Positions 8,317 to 15,906 of a stretch of 64,000 nucleotides of DNA are shown one piece after another (within the stretch, counting starts at the first letter, position 1; every line of letters begins with the position of its first letter). A model generated the notes under the pieces. It did no database searches. It had not been told where the DNA came from and saw only the letters and a program-made list of their open reading frames with translations. The position numbers and the translations under genes are program-made. The DNA lies in assembly GCA_964630925.1 (NCBI GenBank), contig CAZVZK010000024.1:1-64000 (forward strand). Reading direction: 5' to 3'. This stretch comes from RGDT01 sp964630925 (GTDB taxonomy: Bacteria > Planctomycetota > Planctomycetia > Gemmatales > Gemmataceae).

Positions 8317-9801
8317 CTACCTGGGTGCTGCGGCCTTGATGCTGCGTCCGGGACGGGGGGCCGCGACCGGCGAGTTCTTCGCGAACCAGTCGCGGATCGT
8401 CTCGTACTGCGAGCCGTGTTCGGACCGCTTCTCGCCCTTCGTCAGCGTTCGGTAGTTGTGGCCTCCCCCGGCCATCATCGTGTTCGTGGCGACGGTGTAA
8501 TCGTCCATCGGCTTCCACCGGCCCTCCGTCCGCTCGACGTGCCAGACCCGGTGCCCCTTGGCCCTCTTCGGGTCGTACTTGAAACGGATGCCGGCCACCT
8601 GAATCATCCCGCCCACCTTGACCGCCGGGTCGTCGGTGAAGACGTTCTCGACGGCCTGCTCCAGCACCTCGATGACCCGCGCCCCCGACAGCCGCATCGT
8701 GACCACCGTCCCCTCGTGCGGCACCATCTGCCGGAGCTGGGCGGCGGTGACGGGGCCGGGCGGGATCGCCACCCCGTAGCCGACGCCCGGCAGCAGGGCG
8801 ATGTCGGCCTTCGTCGCCTGGCGGAGGATGTCGGCGAACAGCGAGTCGATGGGCGACTCCTCGTCCCGCCTGCGCGCCTCCTGCCCGGCCAGCGTCTGCG
8901 CCCGCACCAGCCAGCCGGCCGCCTTGCCGACCACCTCGTCCATCGCCTTGCGGTGCGGCCCCAGCAGCCGCCCGAGCAGCCGCTCGGCGTCCGGGTCGGC
9001 CTCCACCTTCGCATGGTCCAGCGGCACCAGGGTGCGGGCGTGCCCGACGACCTTGCCCCGCTCGACCGTCAGGTCCAGCCTGCCCAGGTCGGAGCCGTGC
9101 GCCCCGGCCTGCACGATCAGCGTGCCGCCGACCCTCTCGGCCTTCGCCATGCGGTTGTGGCTGTGGCCGCCGACGATCACGTCGATGCCCTCGACGGCCC
9201 TGGCCAGGAGCTTGTCGCCGCCCAGGCCGAGGTGCGACAGGACGACGGCCAGCTCCGCCCCGTCGGCCCTCATCCTCGGCAGGTAGCGCTTGACGGCGGG
9301 CACGGGGTCCTGGAACTCGACATCGGCCACGTTCTTCGCCCCCGTCGTCCGGGCCGTCTTCGGGTAGGCCAGCCCCAGGATGCCGACGGCGACCCCACCT
9401 GCCTTGCGGACCACATAGGGCCTGGCGAACGGGCCGCCGCCCTTCCGCTCGACGAGGTTGGCGGCGAGGACGGCGAAGGCGGCTTCCCTCACCCGCCGCC
9501 GCAGCACCGCCATGCCGAAGTCCGGCTCGTGGTTGCCGATGGCGAGGGCGTCGTACTTCAGGTGGTTCAGCGCCTCCACCATCGCCTTGCCCTCCGTCAG
9601 GTCGGCGATCATCGAGTCGCCCAGGAGGTCGCCGGCGTCCAGCAGGAGGGCGTCTTTCGCCCCCTTCCTCGCCAGGGCGACGGCCCCGGCCAGCCTCCCG
9701 AGGCCCCCGACCGTCCTGTCCTTGAGGTCGCCTTCCCAGCCCTTCCAGGGGGTCAGGTGCCCGTGGATGTCGTTGGTGTGCAGGATCACGACGGCCGCCA
9801 T
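8317..9801 (-). CDS. 5'-nucleotidase/UshA-SoxB family metallophosphatase
   Basis: The 494-residue protein has a calcineurin-like metallophosphatase half with ILHTNDIHGH, LLDAGDLLGDS, IGNHEPDFG, VLSHLGLGGD and VGGHSHN, which supply the two-metal ligands. A C-terminal 5'-nucleotidase domain follows, ending with NTMMAGGGHNY. SoxB thiosulfohydrolase belongs to the same family, so a sulfur-related activity is possible given the operon. No signal peptide is visible at the chosen ATG (MAAVVILHTND), although family members are usually exported. It sits between the CstB-like gene and dsrE on the same strand. Confidence 0.85.
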   Translation of the reverse strand: MAAVVILHTNDIHGHLTPWKGWEGDLKDRTVGGLGRLAGAVALARKGAKDALLLDAGDLLGDSMIADLTEGKAMVEALNHLKYDALAIGNHEPDFGMAVLRRRVREAAFAVLAANLVERKGGGPFARPYVVRKAGGVAVGILGLAYPKTARTTGAKNVADVEFQDPVPAVKRYLPRMRADGAELAVVLSHLGLGGDKLLARAVEGIDVIVGGHSHNRMAKAERVGGTLIVQAGAHGSDLGRLDLTVERGKVVGHARTLVPLDHAKVEADPDAERLLGRLLGPHRKAMDEVVGKAAGWLVRAQTLAGQEARRRDEESPIDSLFADILRQATKADIALLPGVGYGVAIPPGPVTAAQLRQMVPHEGTVVTMRLSGARVIEVLEQAVENVFTDDPAVKVGGMIQVAGIRFKYDPKRAKGHRVWHVERTEGRWKPMDDYTVATNTMMAGGGHNYRTLTKGEKRSEHGSQYETIRDWFAKNSPVAAPRPGRSIKAAAPR

Positions 9802-9816
9802 CGCGTCGCCTCCCTG

Positions 9817-11367
9817 TTACGCCCGGTCGGTGTCGGACGCCTTCTTCCGCTCCCTCGGCACCTCGACCTTCAGGCCCGCCGCCTTCCACGCCTTCCAGCT
9901 CCCCGGCACGTTGCGGACCTGGGTGAAGCCGTGCCGCTCCAGCAGGCTGGCGGCGATGCTCGCCCGGTAGCCGCTGTCGCAGTAGACCGCCACCGGCCTG
10001 TCCTTCTTCAGACGACCGAGCTTCCCCTCCAGTTCGGGCAGGAAGATGTACGTCGCCCCCGGAACGTGGCCGCCCTCCCACTCCTGCGGCGTCCGCACGT
10101 CCAGCACCTGGAGGCCGCCCGGCTTCGCCCCGGCCACCTCGGCGACGGTCATCTGCGGCAGGGAGGCCAGCGGCAGGCCCGCGTTGCTCCACTCCTCCAT
10201 GCCGCCCAGCAGGTGGCCCCCGAAGGCCGTGTAGCCGACGCGGACGAGCTGCCGCTGCACCTCGGGCAGGTCGGCCTCCTTGGGCAGGACCAGCAGGATC
10301 GGCTTCTCGGGGTCCAGCAGCCAGCCGGCCCAGATCGACAGCTCCGCCCGAGGCCCGATGTTCATGGCACCGGCGATGTGCCCGCCGCCGAAGCCGAGCA
10401 TCTGGCGGTTGTCCACGAGCTGCGCGCGGCCCGCCCTCACCGCCTCCGCGAACTGCTTCGGCGGCAGCGCCGGGCAGGCGGGCAGGCGGCCCAGCACGTC
10501 CGGGCCCTTCGCGTTCACCGCCTTCATGCGCTTGTAGTAGCGCGGCTCGGGCGGGGCGGTGAACAGCACGAACTCCACGAACTTCTTCTCGTCGCCGATC
10601 CGCAGCGCATGGTTGTGCCTGCGCTCGTAGCCGATGGTGGTCACCAGGCGGTCGCCGATGTTGGCCCCGCACGGCGAGCCGGCCCCGTGGCCGGGGTGGA
10701 CGCGGACCGAGTCGTCGAGCTTGAGGTAGAACTCGCGGACGGAGCGGAACAGCGCCTTGGCCAGCCTGTCGCTCTCCTCGTCGCCCAGCAGGTCGGGGCG
10801 GCCCACCGAGTCGGCGAACAGGCAGTCGCCGCTGAAGACGGCGAAGGGCGTGCCGGGGCGCGTGTTCTCGGCGGCGAGGAAGGACAGGTGTTCGGGCGTG
10901 TGGCCCGGCGTGTGCCTGGCGGTCAGGATCACCCGCCCGAGGTCGATCCTGTCGCCGTCCTTGAGCCTCTCGTGGGCGAAGCCGTACTTCGCCCCGCCCT
11001 CGGCGCTCAGGTGGACCTTCGCCGTGCCGGTGCGGTCGGCCAGCTCGCGGCAGCCGGACACGAAGTCGGCGTGGATGTGCGTCTCCAGGCAGTGGGTGAT
11101 CGACAGCTTGTGCTTGCGGGCCAGCTCGATGTACGGCTCCACGTCCCGGCGGGGGTCGATGACGGCGGCGCGGCCCGTCGCCTTGTCGCCGACCAGGTAG
11201 GAGAGCTGGGCGATCCCGTCGGTGAACACCGTCTCGAACACCATGCTCGCGGGCGGCTTGGCCGCCGGCTTCGTGTCGTCGGCGTGGATGTACGCGCCGG
11301 CGAGGAGCATGCCCCCCAGCCCGATGCCGCCCACCTCCGTGAAGAACTCCCTGCGTGACGCCGCCAT
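9817..11367 (-). CDS. CstB-like persulfide dioxygenase/sulfurtransferase (MBL plus two rhodanese domains)
   Basis: The 516-residue protein opens with a Tat-like leader (SRREFFTEVGGIGLGGMLLA). A metallo-beta-lactamase domain follows with THIHADFVSG (His97, His99, Asp101), HTPGHTPEH, SGDCLF and HPGHG as iron ligands. The first rhodanese-like domain lacks a catalytic cysteine, while the second has VYCDSGYRAS with Cys463. This order of MBL, pseudo-rhodanese and active rhodanese is that of CstB, which oxidises low-molecular-weight persulfides and makes thiosulfate. The exported form would be unusual, since CstB acts in the cytoplasm. The start at 11367 gives a clean leader. Confidence 0.85.
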   Translation of the reverse strand: MAASRREFFTEVGGIGLGGMLLAGAYIHADDTKPAAKPPASMVFETVFTDGIAQLSYLVGDKATGRAAVIDPRRDVEPYIELARKHKLSITHCLETHIHADFVSGCRELADRTGTAKVHLSAEGGAKYGFAHERLKDGDRIDLGRVILTARHTPGHTPEHLSFLAAENTRPGTPFAVFSGDCLFADSVGRPDLLGDEESDRLAKALFRSVREFYLKLDDSVRVHPGHGAGSPCGANIGDRLVTTIGYERRHNHALRIGDEKKFVEFVLFTAPPEPRYYKRMKAVNAKGPDVLGRLPACPALPPKQFAEAVRAGRAQLVDNRQMLGFGGGHIAGAMNIGPRAELSIWAGWLLDPEKPILLVLPKEADLPEVQRQLVRVGYTAFGGHLLGGMEEWSNAGLPLASLPQMTVAEVAGAKPGGLQVLDVRTPQEWEGGHVPGATYIFLPELEGKLGRLKKDRPVAVYCDSGYRASIAASLLERHGFTQVRNVPGSWKAWKAAGLKVEVPRERKKASDTDRA

Positions 11368-11441
11368 GATCGTCTCCTTGCGTTGGCGCGGAATCCGGCC
11401 CGGATGCCGTCCGGCCATCCCCGCGACGTTGTCTGATCGCA

Positions 11442-11837
11442 TCAACGGCTTGAAAGAAACAGGTACGCCGTCATCACCACCCCGATGCCCGCCAGCAGCA
11501 GCGTCACGGCCACGCCGAGCGACCAGACGCTGGGCCGGTACGGCTCGCCGCGCTCCAGGCGGCCCAGCAGCCGGACGTGGCCCACGGCGGCCGCGACGTT
11601 CACCAGGACGCCCAGCACGACCAGGCCGCCGCCGATCCAGAGCGACGGCCCGGAAGACGGCGGGGCCGGGGCTGCCCTGGCCTCCGCCAGCTCGTGGAGG
11701 AACAGGCCGAAGCGGGCGACCACGAAGCCGAAGCCCATCATCGCCAGCCCGGTCCTGACCCAGGCCAGCAGCGTCCGCTCGGCGGCCAGGCCGACTCGGG
11801 GGTCCATCGCCGGTGGCGTCTCCTGGGGGCCGGACAT
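11442..11837 (-). CDS. DUF202 (YidH-like) membrane protein
   Basis: The 131-residue protein matches DUF202: LAAERTLLAWVRTGLAMMGFGFVVARFG, then two further hydrophobic segments (LWIGGGLVVLGVLVNVAAA and VAVTLLLAGIGVVMTAYLF). The family is a three-helix inner-membrane protein of unknown function that often accompanies redox or sulfur genes. It lies between the YeeE/YedE half and the CstB-like gene, 14 bases from the former, and is very likely in the same operon. Confidence 0.85.
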   Translation of the reverse strand: MSGPQETPPAMDPRVGLAAERTLLAWVRTGLAMMGFGFVVARFGLFLHELAEARAAPAPPSSGPSLWIGGGLVVLGVLVNVAAAVGHVRLLGRLERGEPYRPSVWSLGVAVTLLLAGIGVVMTAYLFLSSR

Positions 11838-11851
11838 CGCACGTCTCCTGG

Positions 11852-12460
11852 TCAGGCGGGCGACCCGGCGCGGACGCCCGGCGTGGGCTCGGCCTCCCGC
11901 CTCGCCTGCTCGGGGGACGGCCCGCCGCCGCCCGCCGAAGCCGCCGCCAGGGCGGCGAGGCCGCCGGCCACCAGCCCGGCGACCCAGAGCCACGGGGAAG
12001 TGCCCGTCGCCTCGGGGAGCGTCAGCTTGCCCACGTCGCCCAGCCCCTTGATGACGGGCTGGAGCGCGGGGAAGGCCAGGACGAAGGCCAGCGCCCCGGC
12101 GAGCATGCCCGCCACGCCGGCCAGCGCGTCCGGCTTCCCCTCGCCGCACGCGGCGACGCCCGTGCCGGGGCAGTATCCGTACACGGCCATGCCGACGCCG
12201 AAGCACAGGCCGCCGAGCAGCACGCCCCCCGGCAGGAACGGCTTGACGTGGAGGCCCGCCTGGCCGGAAGCCACCAGGGCGTGGACGCCCACGGCCCCGA
12301 CCACGACGGCGGTGCCCATGACCTTCGCCACGGTCCAGTCCTTCAGCAAGAACTGGCCGACGATGACGTGGAACTTCGCCACCCGGCCCTTCTGCAACAG
12401 GAAGCCGAAGGCGACCCCCGTCAGCAGGCCCAGCAGCATCCGTTCGGGTGTGTCAAACAC
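11852..12460 (-). CDS. YeeE/YedE family transporter, second half-size subunit
   Basis: The 202-residue membrane protein has the YeeE/YedE pattern GLLTGVAFGFLLQKGRVAKF and LGGLCFGVGMAVYGYCPGTGVAACGEG. It thus carries the conserved cysteines in a YCPGTG-AACG loop that line the sulfur path in the thiosulfate channel TsuA/YeeE. The last 30 residues are a hydrophilic tail. It overlaps the other half-size subunit by eight bases, and the two together resemble the PmpA/PmpB pair. Uptake of thiosulfate or sulfane sulfur is the likely role. Confidence 0.85.
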   Translation of the reverse strand: MFDTPERMLLGLLTGVAFGFLLQKGRVAKFHVIVGQFLLKDWTVAKVMGTAVVVGAVGVHALVASGQAGLHVKPFLPGGVLLGGLCFGVGMAVYGYCPGTGVAACGEGKPDALAGVAGMLAGALAFVLAFPALQPVIKGLGDVGKLTLPEATGTSPWLWVAGLVAGGLAALAAASAGGGGPSPEQARREAEPTPGVRAGSPA

Positions 12461-13001
12461 GGCTGGCCTCCCCCCGCCCGTAGAGGGCGAACGACGTGGC
12501 GATGGCGGCGGCGAAGAAGGTGGCGGTGAACGCCAGGCTCGACGCCGCGAGCTGCAAGTTCCCGCTTATGCCGTGGCCGCTCGTGCAGCCCGACGCCAGC
12601 CTCGCGCCGAACATCATCAGCAGGCCGGCGACGAACGCCGCCGCCAGCCGCAGCGCGACGCCCCCGCCGACCTTCTCCTTCCACAGCTCAGGCACGGGAT
12701 CGGAACTGCCGTCGCCCGAGAGCCAGGCGCTGAGGGCGGCACCCACGAGGACGCCCAGCACGAGCATCCACTCCCAGCCGATCTTCGGCGGCTTGCCCTC
12801 CTCGGCCTTCTTGGCGAAGTACTCGTTGGCCTCCGCCGCCTGGGGGCCGGCTGCCTTCACGCCGAGCGCTGCGGTGTTCTCAAACGCCGTCGAGACGCCC
12901 AGCGGCTGCCCGGCCGTGGCGAATGCGATCCAGCTCAGGACGCCGATGCCCGCCCCGGCCGCGTAGGGGCTCCAGGACTTCATGGACAGCAATCCGCTCA
13001 T
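12453..13001 (-). CDS. YeeE/YedE family transporter, first half-size subunit
   Basis: The 182-residue membrane protein shows GAGIGVLSWIAFATAGQPLGVST and FGARLASGCTSGHGISG. The second segment is the cysteine-bearing SGCTSGH-GxSG motif typical of this family. An extra loop (residues about 48-75) is rich in Ala, Glu and Lys. It overlaps the downstream half by eight bases and begins the transport part of the persulfide operon. A 19-base hairpin lies upstream at 13060-13078. Confidence 0.85.
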   Translation of the reverse strand: MSGLLSMKSWSPYAAGAGIGVLSWIAFATAGQPLGVSTAFENTAALGVKAAGPQAAEANEYFAKKAEEGKPPKIGWEWMLVLGVLVGAALSAWLSGDGSSDPVPELWKEKVGGGVALRLAAAFVAGLLMMFGARLASGCTSGHGISGNLQLAASSLAFTATFFAAAIATSFALYGRGEASRV

Positions 13002-13059
13002 CGCCTCGCCCCCCTCTTCCCGGCCTCGTCTCCCTCTCCCTCGCGCTCGACCGAGCGCC

Positions 13060-13078
13060 GGGTGCCGTCAGGGCACCC
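13060..13078 (-). terminator. Small GC hairpin in the persulfide operon
   Basis: GGGTGCC and GGCACCC pair over a five-base loop between the 30-residue peptide gene and the first YeeE/YedE gene. There is no T run, so it could weaken read-through or stabilise mRNA rather than stop transcription. Confidence 0.3.
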
Positions 13079-13087
13079 GCCCGTGCC

Positions 13088-13180
13088 TCATGCCGGCACG
13101 CCGGCCCAGGGCAGGACCACCCACCGCAGCACCACGAAGGCGGCCAGGACGGCCGCCGGCCACACCCACGCGTACCCCAT
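13088..13180 (-). CDS. 30-residue single-pass membrane peptide
   Basis: A short open frame encodes a peptide that starts MGYAWVWPAAVLAAFVVLRW and ends VVLPWAGVPA. It is one hydrophobic helix rich in Val, Trp and Ala. The ATG at 13180 is preceded by GGGGAGGTGGGTC, one of the strongest ribosome binding sites in the window, which argues that it is translated. It lies between the DUF2892 gene and the YeeE/YedE pair on the same strand. It may be a small subunit of the channel or of a neighbouring membrane protein. The function is unknown. Confidence 0.5.
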   Translation of the reverse strand: MGYAWVWPAAVLAAFVVLRWVVLPWAGVPA

Positions 13181-13212
13181 GACCCACCTCCCCTTGCCCC
13201 GTGACGGGCAGC

Positions 13213-13665
13213 TCACTGCCTGGCGGCCTCCAGGGCGCGGCCCGCGCCCGCCGCCCCCTGGGACGAGCCGTTGCCGAAGTCGCCGCGCAGGGCCTTGAGG
13301 GCGTACTTCTCCTCGTCGATCTCGCTCTGCGTGCGGACGCCGAAGCTGCGGAGGACCGGCAGCGGCGGGCACCAGCCCTGGAGGGCGTGCTGGAGGAGGA
13401 AGCCGCCCACCACCAGCGGGATGAGGGCGAAGCGCTTGTCCCCCATCAGGGCCAGCGCCGCCCCGGCAGCCACGAGCGTGGAGGCGTTGGCCTCCAGGGT
13501 GCGCTCGATGTCCCACTCCCGGTCCAGCTCGGCCAGCCGGCGCTCGATGGCCTGCGGGCCGCCGGCGGCGGCGCGGCGGACGCCCTCCTCGGTCTGGCGG
13601 CGGATTTGCTCGTTGACGCTCTCGGCGGTGTTCTGCGGCACCCGCCCGACGGTGGAAGGCAGCAT
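13213..13665 (-). CDS. DUF2892 membrane protein
   Basis: The 150-residue protein has an Arg/Glu-rich N-terminal helical part (residues 10-60). A DUF2892 domain follows: LVAAGAALALMGDKRFALIPLVVGGFLLQHALQGWCPPLPVLRSFGVRT. DUF2892 is the membrane part found next to rhodanese domains in YgaP-like proteins. It is the first gene of the persulfide operon and starts 179 bases from the divergent ArsR gene. The function of the domain is not established. Confidence 0.8.
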   Translation of the reverse strand: MLPSTVGRVPQNTAESVNEQIRRQTEEGVRRAAAGGPQAIERRLAELDREWDIERTLEANASTLVAAGAALALMGDKRFALIPLVVGGFLLQHALQGWCPPLPVLRSFGVRTQSEIDEEKYALKALRGDFGNGSSQGAAGAGRALEAARQ

Positions 13666-13844
13666 GGCACGTCTCCCGTAAGAAGGAAGTTCTGATGGCC
13701 GGCGGGATGCCCGCCCGCTGTTCAACCAGTGGAGCAAGTACCGCGCCGGGGCCAAGCCCCCTTCTCGGTTTTCCATACCCGGCATCAGGGGCGCACGGCG
13801 GCCCGGACTCGCCGGAGACGAAAGGCATCATCCCAGGGACGCGC

Positions 13845-14171
13845 ATGGCGCTGCCTGACGAGATCCCGGACGGCTTCCTGGAGCTGATGGCGGGGAAGTT
13901 CCGCCTGCTGGGCGACGCCACGCGCCTGGCGATCCTGCGGGTGCTGATGAAGGACGGGGAGCGGAGCGTGGGGCAGGTGGCGGAGGCGGCGGGCCAGACG
14001 GTGGCCAACGCCTCCAAGCACCTGAAGCGGATGAAGGAAGCGGGCATGGTGGCCCGCCGCAAGGAGGGCTTGCAAGCCTTCTACAGCCTGTCCGATCCCG
14101 TGGTGGAGCGGATCTGCCGGCTGGTCTGCGACTCGATGCTCAAGGAGGCACGGGAAGGGGCGGGCGGCTGA
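13845..14171 (+). CDS. ArsR/SmtB family repressor, candidate persulfide sensor
   Basis: The 108-residue winged-helix protein shows FRLLGDATRLAILRVLMKDGERSVGQVAEAAGQTV-ASKHLKRMKEAGMV, a standard ArsR DNA-binding core. Its only cysteines are Cys91 and Cys95 near the C terminus (ICRLVC). BigR/SqrR persulfide sensors use one cysteine in an early helix and one near the C terminus; here both are C-terminal. It faces the CstB/YeeE operon head to head, the usual layout for its regulator. That role is inferred from position. Confidence 0.8.
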   Translation: MALPDEIPDGFLELMAGKFRLLGDATRLAILRVLMKDGERSVGQVAEAAGQTVANASKHLKRMKEAGMVARRKEGLQAFYSLSDPVVERICRLVCDSMLKEAREGAGG

Positions 14172-14195
14172 CGGCCCCTCCTGGGCCGGCCGGCT

Positions 14196-14646
14196 CACCA
14201 GTCGGACACCGCCGCCTCGATCTCCTGCCCGTCGCGGATCTCGCCCTGGCCTGGCCGCCCGGCCCCTTCGCCTGGACCAGCTTCACGACCATCACGCGGA
14301 CGCCGTCCTCTTAGCGGATGCGCACGCGGTGGAAGCGGGCCTTGCCGCCGGCCGCCTCGCAGACCATCGCCTGGCCGCCGCGCACGAACACCGCCCCGGC
14401 CGGCGGCAGCCTCGCCTTGTCGAACCTCTGGAGCAGGACGCGCATCGAGCCGTACATGCCCACCCGCAGGAGGCCGCCGGGGTTGTCCACGCCCGCCTCC
14501 ACCCGCATGGCGCGCGACTTGTCCGGGTCGAGCCAGTTCGACGCGCGGCTGACGGCGGCCTTGACGGCCTTGCCGCGCGGGGCGTCCAGGAGGACCGTCG
14601 CCTCCGCCCCCGTGCGGACGAGGGCCTCGCTCTCCGGCACCCACAA
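14196..14646 (-). pseudogene. Decayed C-terminal part of an RND/HlyD-type adaptor
   Basis: Three pieces in three reading frames together spell the end of an efflux adaptor. They are VPESEALVRTGAEATVLLDA through RFHRVRIR, then EDGVRVMVVKLVQ, then GQGEIRDGQEIEAAVSDW and stop. The frame changes fall near 14310 and 14250. The N-terminal two thirds are absent: the homology stops where an unrelated fragment on the other strand begins. It is not expected to make a working protein. Confidence 0.65.
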
Positions 14647-14682
14647 CGCCCGCGACCGAGGTTCTGGCGCGGAGAGTAGGCC

Positions 14683-15173
14683 GTGCTTCATCACGCCAGC
14701 CCCGTCGTCCACGAGGGCCACGCCTACCTGGTCACCAAGGCCGGCGTCGTCCACTGCCTCGACGCCGCGACGGGGGAGACGCGGTACACGCACCGCCTGG
14801 CCGAGCCGTGCTGGGCCACGCCGGTCGCCGCCGGCGGGCGCGTCTACTACTTCGGCAAGGGCGGCGTGACGACGGTGCTGGCGGCCGGCGCGAAGCCCCA
14901 GCGGCTCGCCGTCAGCAGGCTGTGGACGCCCGAGGGGCCGGCGGCACGGAGGGAAGCCGCCAACGGCAGGCCCGAGGACAGGCTGCCGGCCCGGCCCCCG
15001 CCACCGAAGCGCAAGGGCGGGGAGAAGGCACCGGCCACCAGGGGACAGATGTAGGCGATGCTGCGCGAGGCCGTCGGCGACGTGGTCTACGGCGTCGCCG
15101 CCGTGGACGGGCCTTCTTCGCCCGCACCGGCACCGAGCTGTACCGCGTGGGCCGTCCGAGGCCGGGGCCGTGA
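14683..15173 (+). pseudogene. Remnant of a secreted PQQ-like beta-propeller protein
   Basis: The frame from 14683 gives SPVVHEGHAYLVTKAGVVHC, LDAATGETRYTHRL and GGRVYYFGKGGVTTVLAAGA, which are repeats of the PQQ/BamB-like propeller. A TAG at 15054 interrupts it. The closing blade continues after it (AVGDVVYGVAAVDG) and, in another frame, as FFARTGTELYRVGRP and stop. The start of the gene is missing. It abuts the adaptor fragment in opposite orientation. Confidence 0.6.
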
Positions 15174-15197
15174 CGACGGGCGACGGGCCAGAAGTGC

Positions 15198-15225
15198 TTG
15201 CTCCGGCGGCCGGGCCGGGTACACT
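15198..15225 (+). promoter_or_regulatory. Candidate sigma70-like promoter for the first RND operon
   Basis: TTGCTC at 15198-15203 and TACACT at 15220-15225 are separated by 16 bases. The site lies 28 bases before the start of the His-rich protein gene. It is a pattern match only. Confidence 0.4.
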
Positions 15226-15253
15226 GTAAGGGAGGGGCGAAGACACCCGAGCC

Positions 15254-15742
15254 ATGAACCGCGTCCTTGCCGTGATCCTGATGCCCGCCGTCCTGCTGGC
15301 CCACTGGGCCGGCATCGGGCACTGCCACGCCGGCGGCCAGCCGGCCGGGCACGGCTCGCGCCCCCACCTGCACACGGGGGCCCCGCACCGCGACGGCCCC
15401 GCCCACGGGCACCACCACGGGCACGGCCACCACGGCCACGACGGCCACCACCAGCACCATGATGACGGCGATGCGGGCGAGCCGGACGGCTGCCCGGCAC
15501 CAGCCCCCGAGCCGGCCCAGGACCACGACGCCGACGCGGCCTACCTGGACTCCGTAGATGCCGTCCTGGGCGCGCGGCCCGTCGCGGAAGGCGGCCTGGG
15601 GGCCTCGGCCCTGCTGCCAGCCCCGCTGCTGGCGCTGGCCCTCGGCCCCAGTGCCGCCCAGCCTCGCGGCCCGGCGGGCTGGGCGCTTCCGCCGCCGGCC
15701 TCCTGCCCCCTCCACGTCCGCCACCTCGTCTTCCTGATCTGA
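15254..15742 (+). CDS. Secreted His-rich protein
   Basis: The 162-residue protein has a signal peptide (MNRVLAVILMPAVLLAHWAG). A histidine block at about residues 35-75 follows (HGHHHGHGHHGHDGHHQHH), then an Asp/Glu/Pro-rich linker and a hydrophobic C-terminal part with CPLHVRHLVF. The His block would bind Zn, Ni, Co or Cu. It precedes the adaptor gene by 164 bases and probably is the first gene of that pump operon, as a periplasmic metal buffer or sensor. I do not recognise a named family. Confidence 0.65.
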   Translation: MNRVLAVILMPAVLLAHWAGIGHCHAGGQPAGHGSRPHLHTGAPHRDGPAHGHHHGHGHHGHDGHHQHHDDGDAGEPDGCPAPAPEPAQDHDADAAYLDSVDAVLGARPVAEGGLGASALLPAPLLALALGPSAAQPRGPAGWALPPPASCPLHVRHLVFLI

Positions 15743-15906
15743 ACCCCTCCGCACCGGCGGGGCGGCGCGTCCGCGCGCCCGCCCCGTCCTCCCGCGCGCC
15801 TCCGCGCTCGCCCATCCCCGCAGCCACATGCGTCCGGCCCAGGCCGTCCTGGCCTCCCTCCTGGCATCAAGCCGGGGGCCGCTCCCGATCCACAAGAGGG
15901 CATCCC

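Noticed and set aside
8416..11358. A 980-codon open frame on the plus strand
   Set aside because: It is the antisense shadow of the phosphatase and CstB-like genes, which have clear domains.
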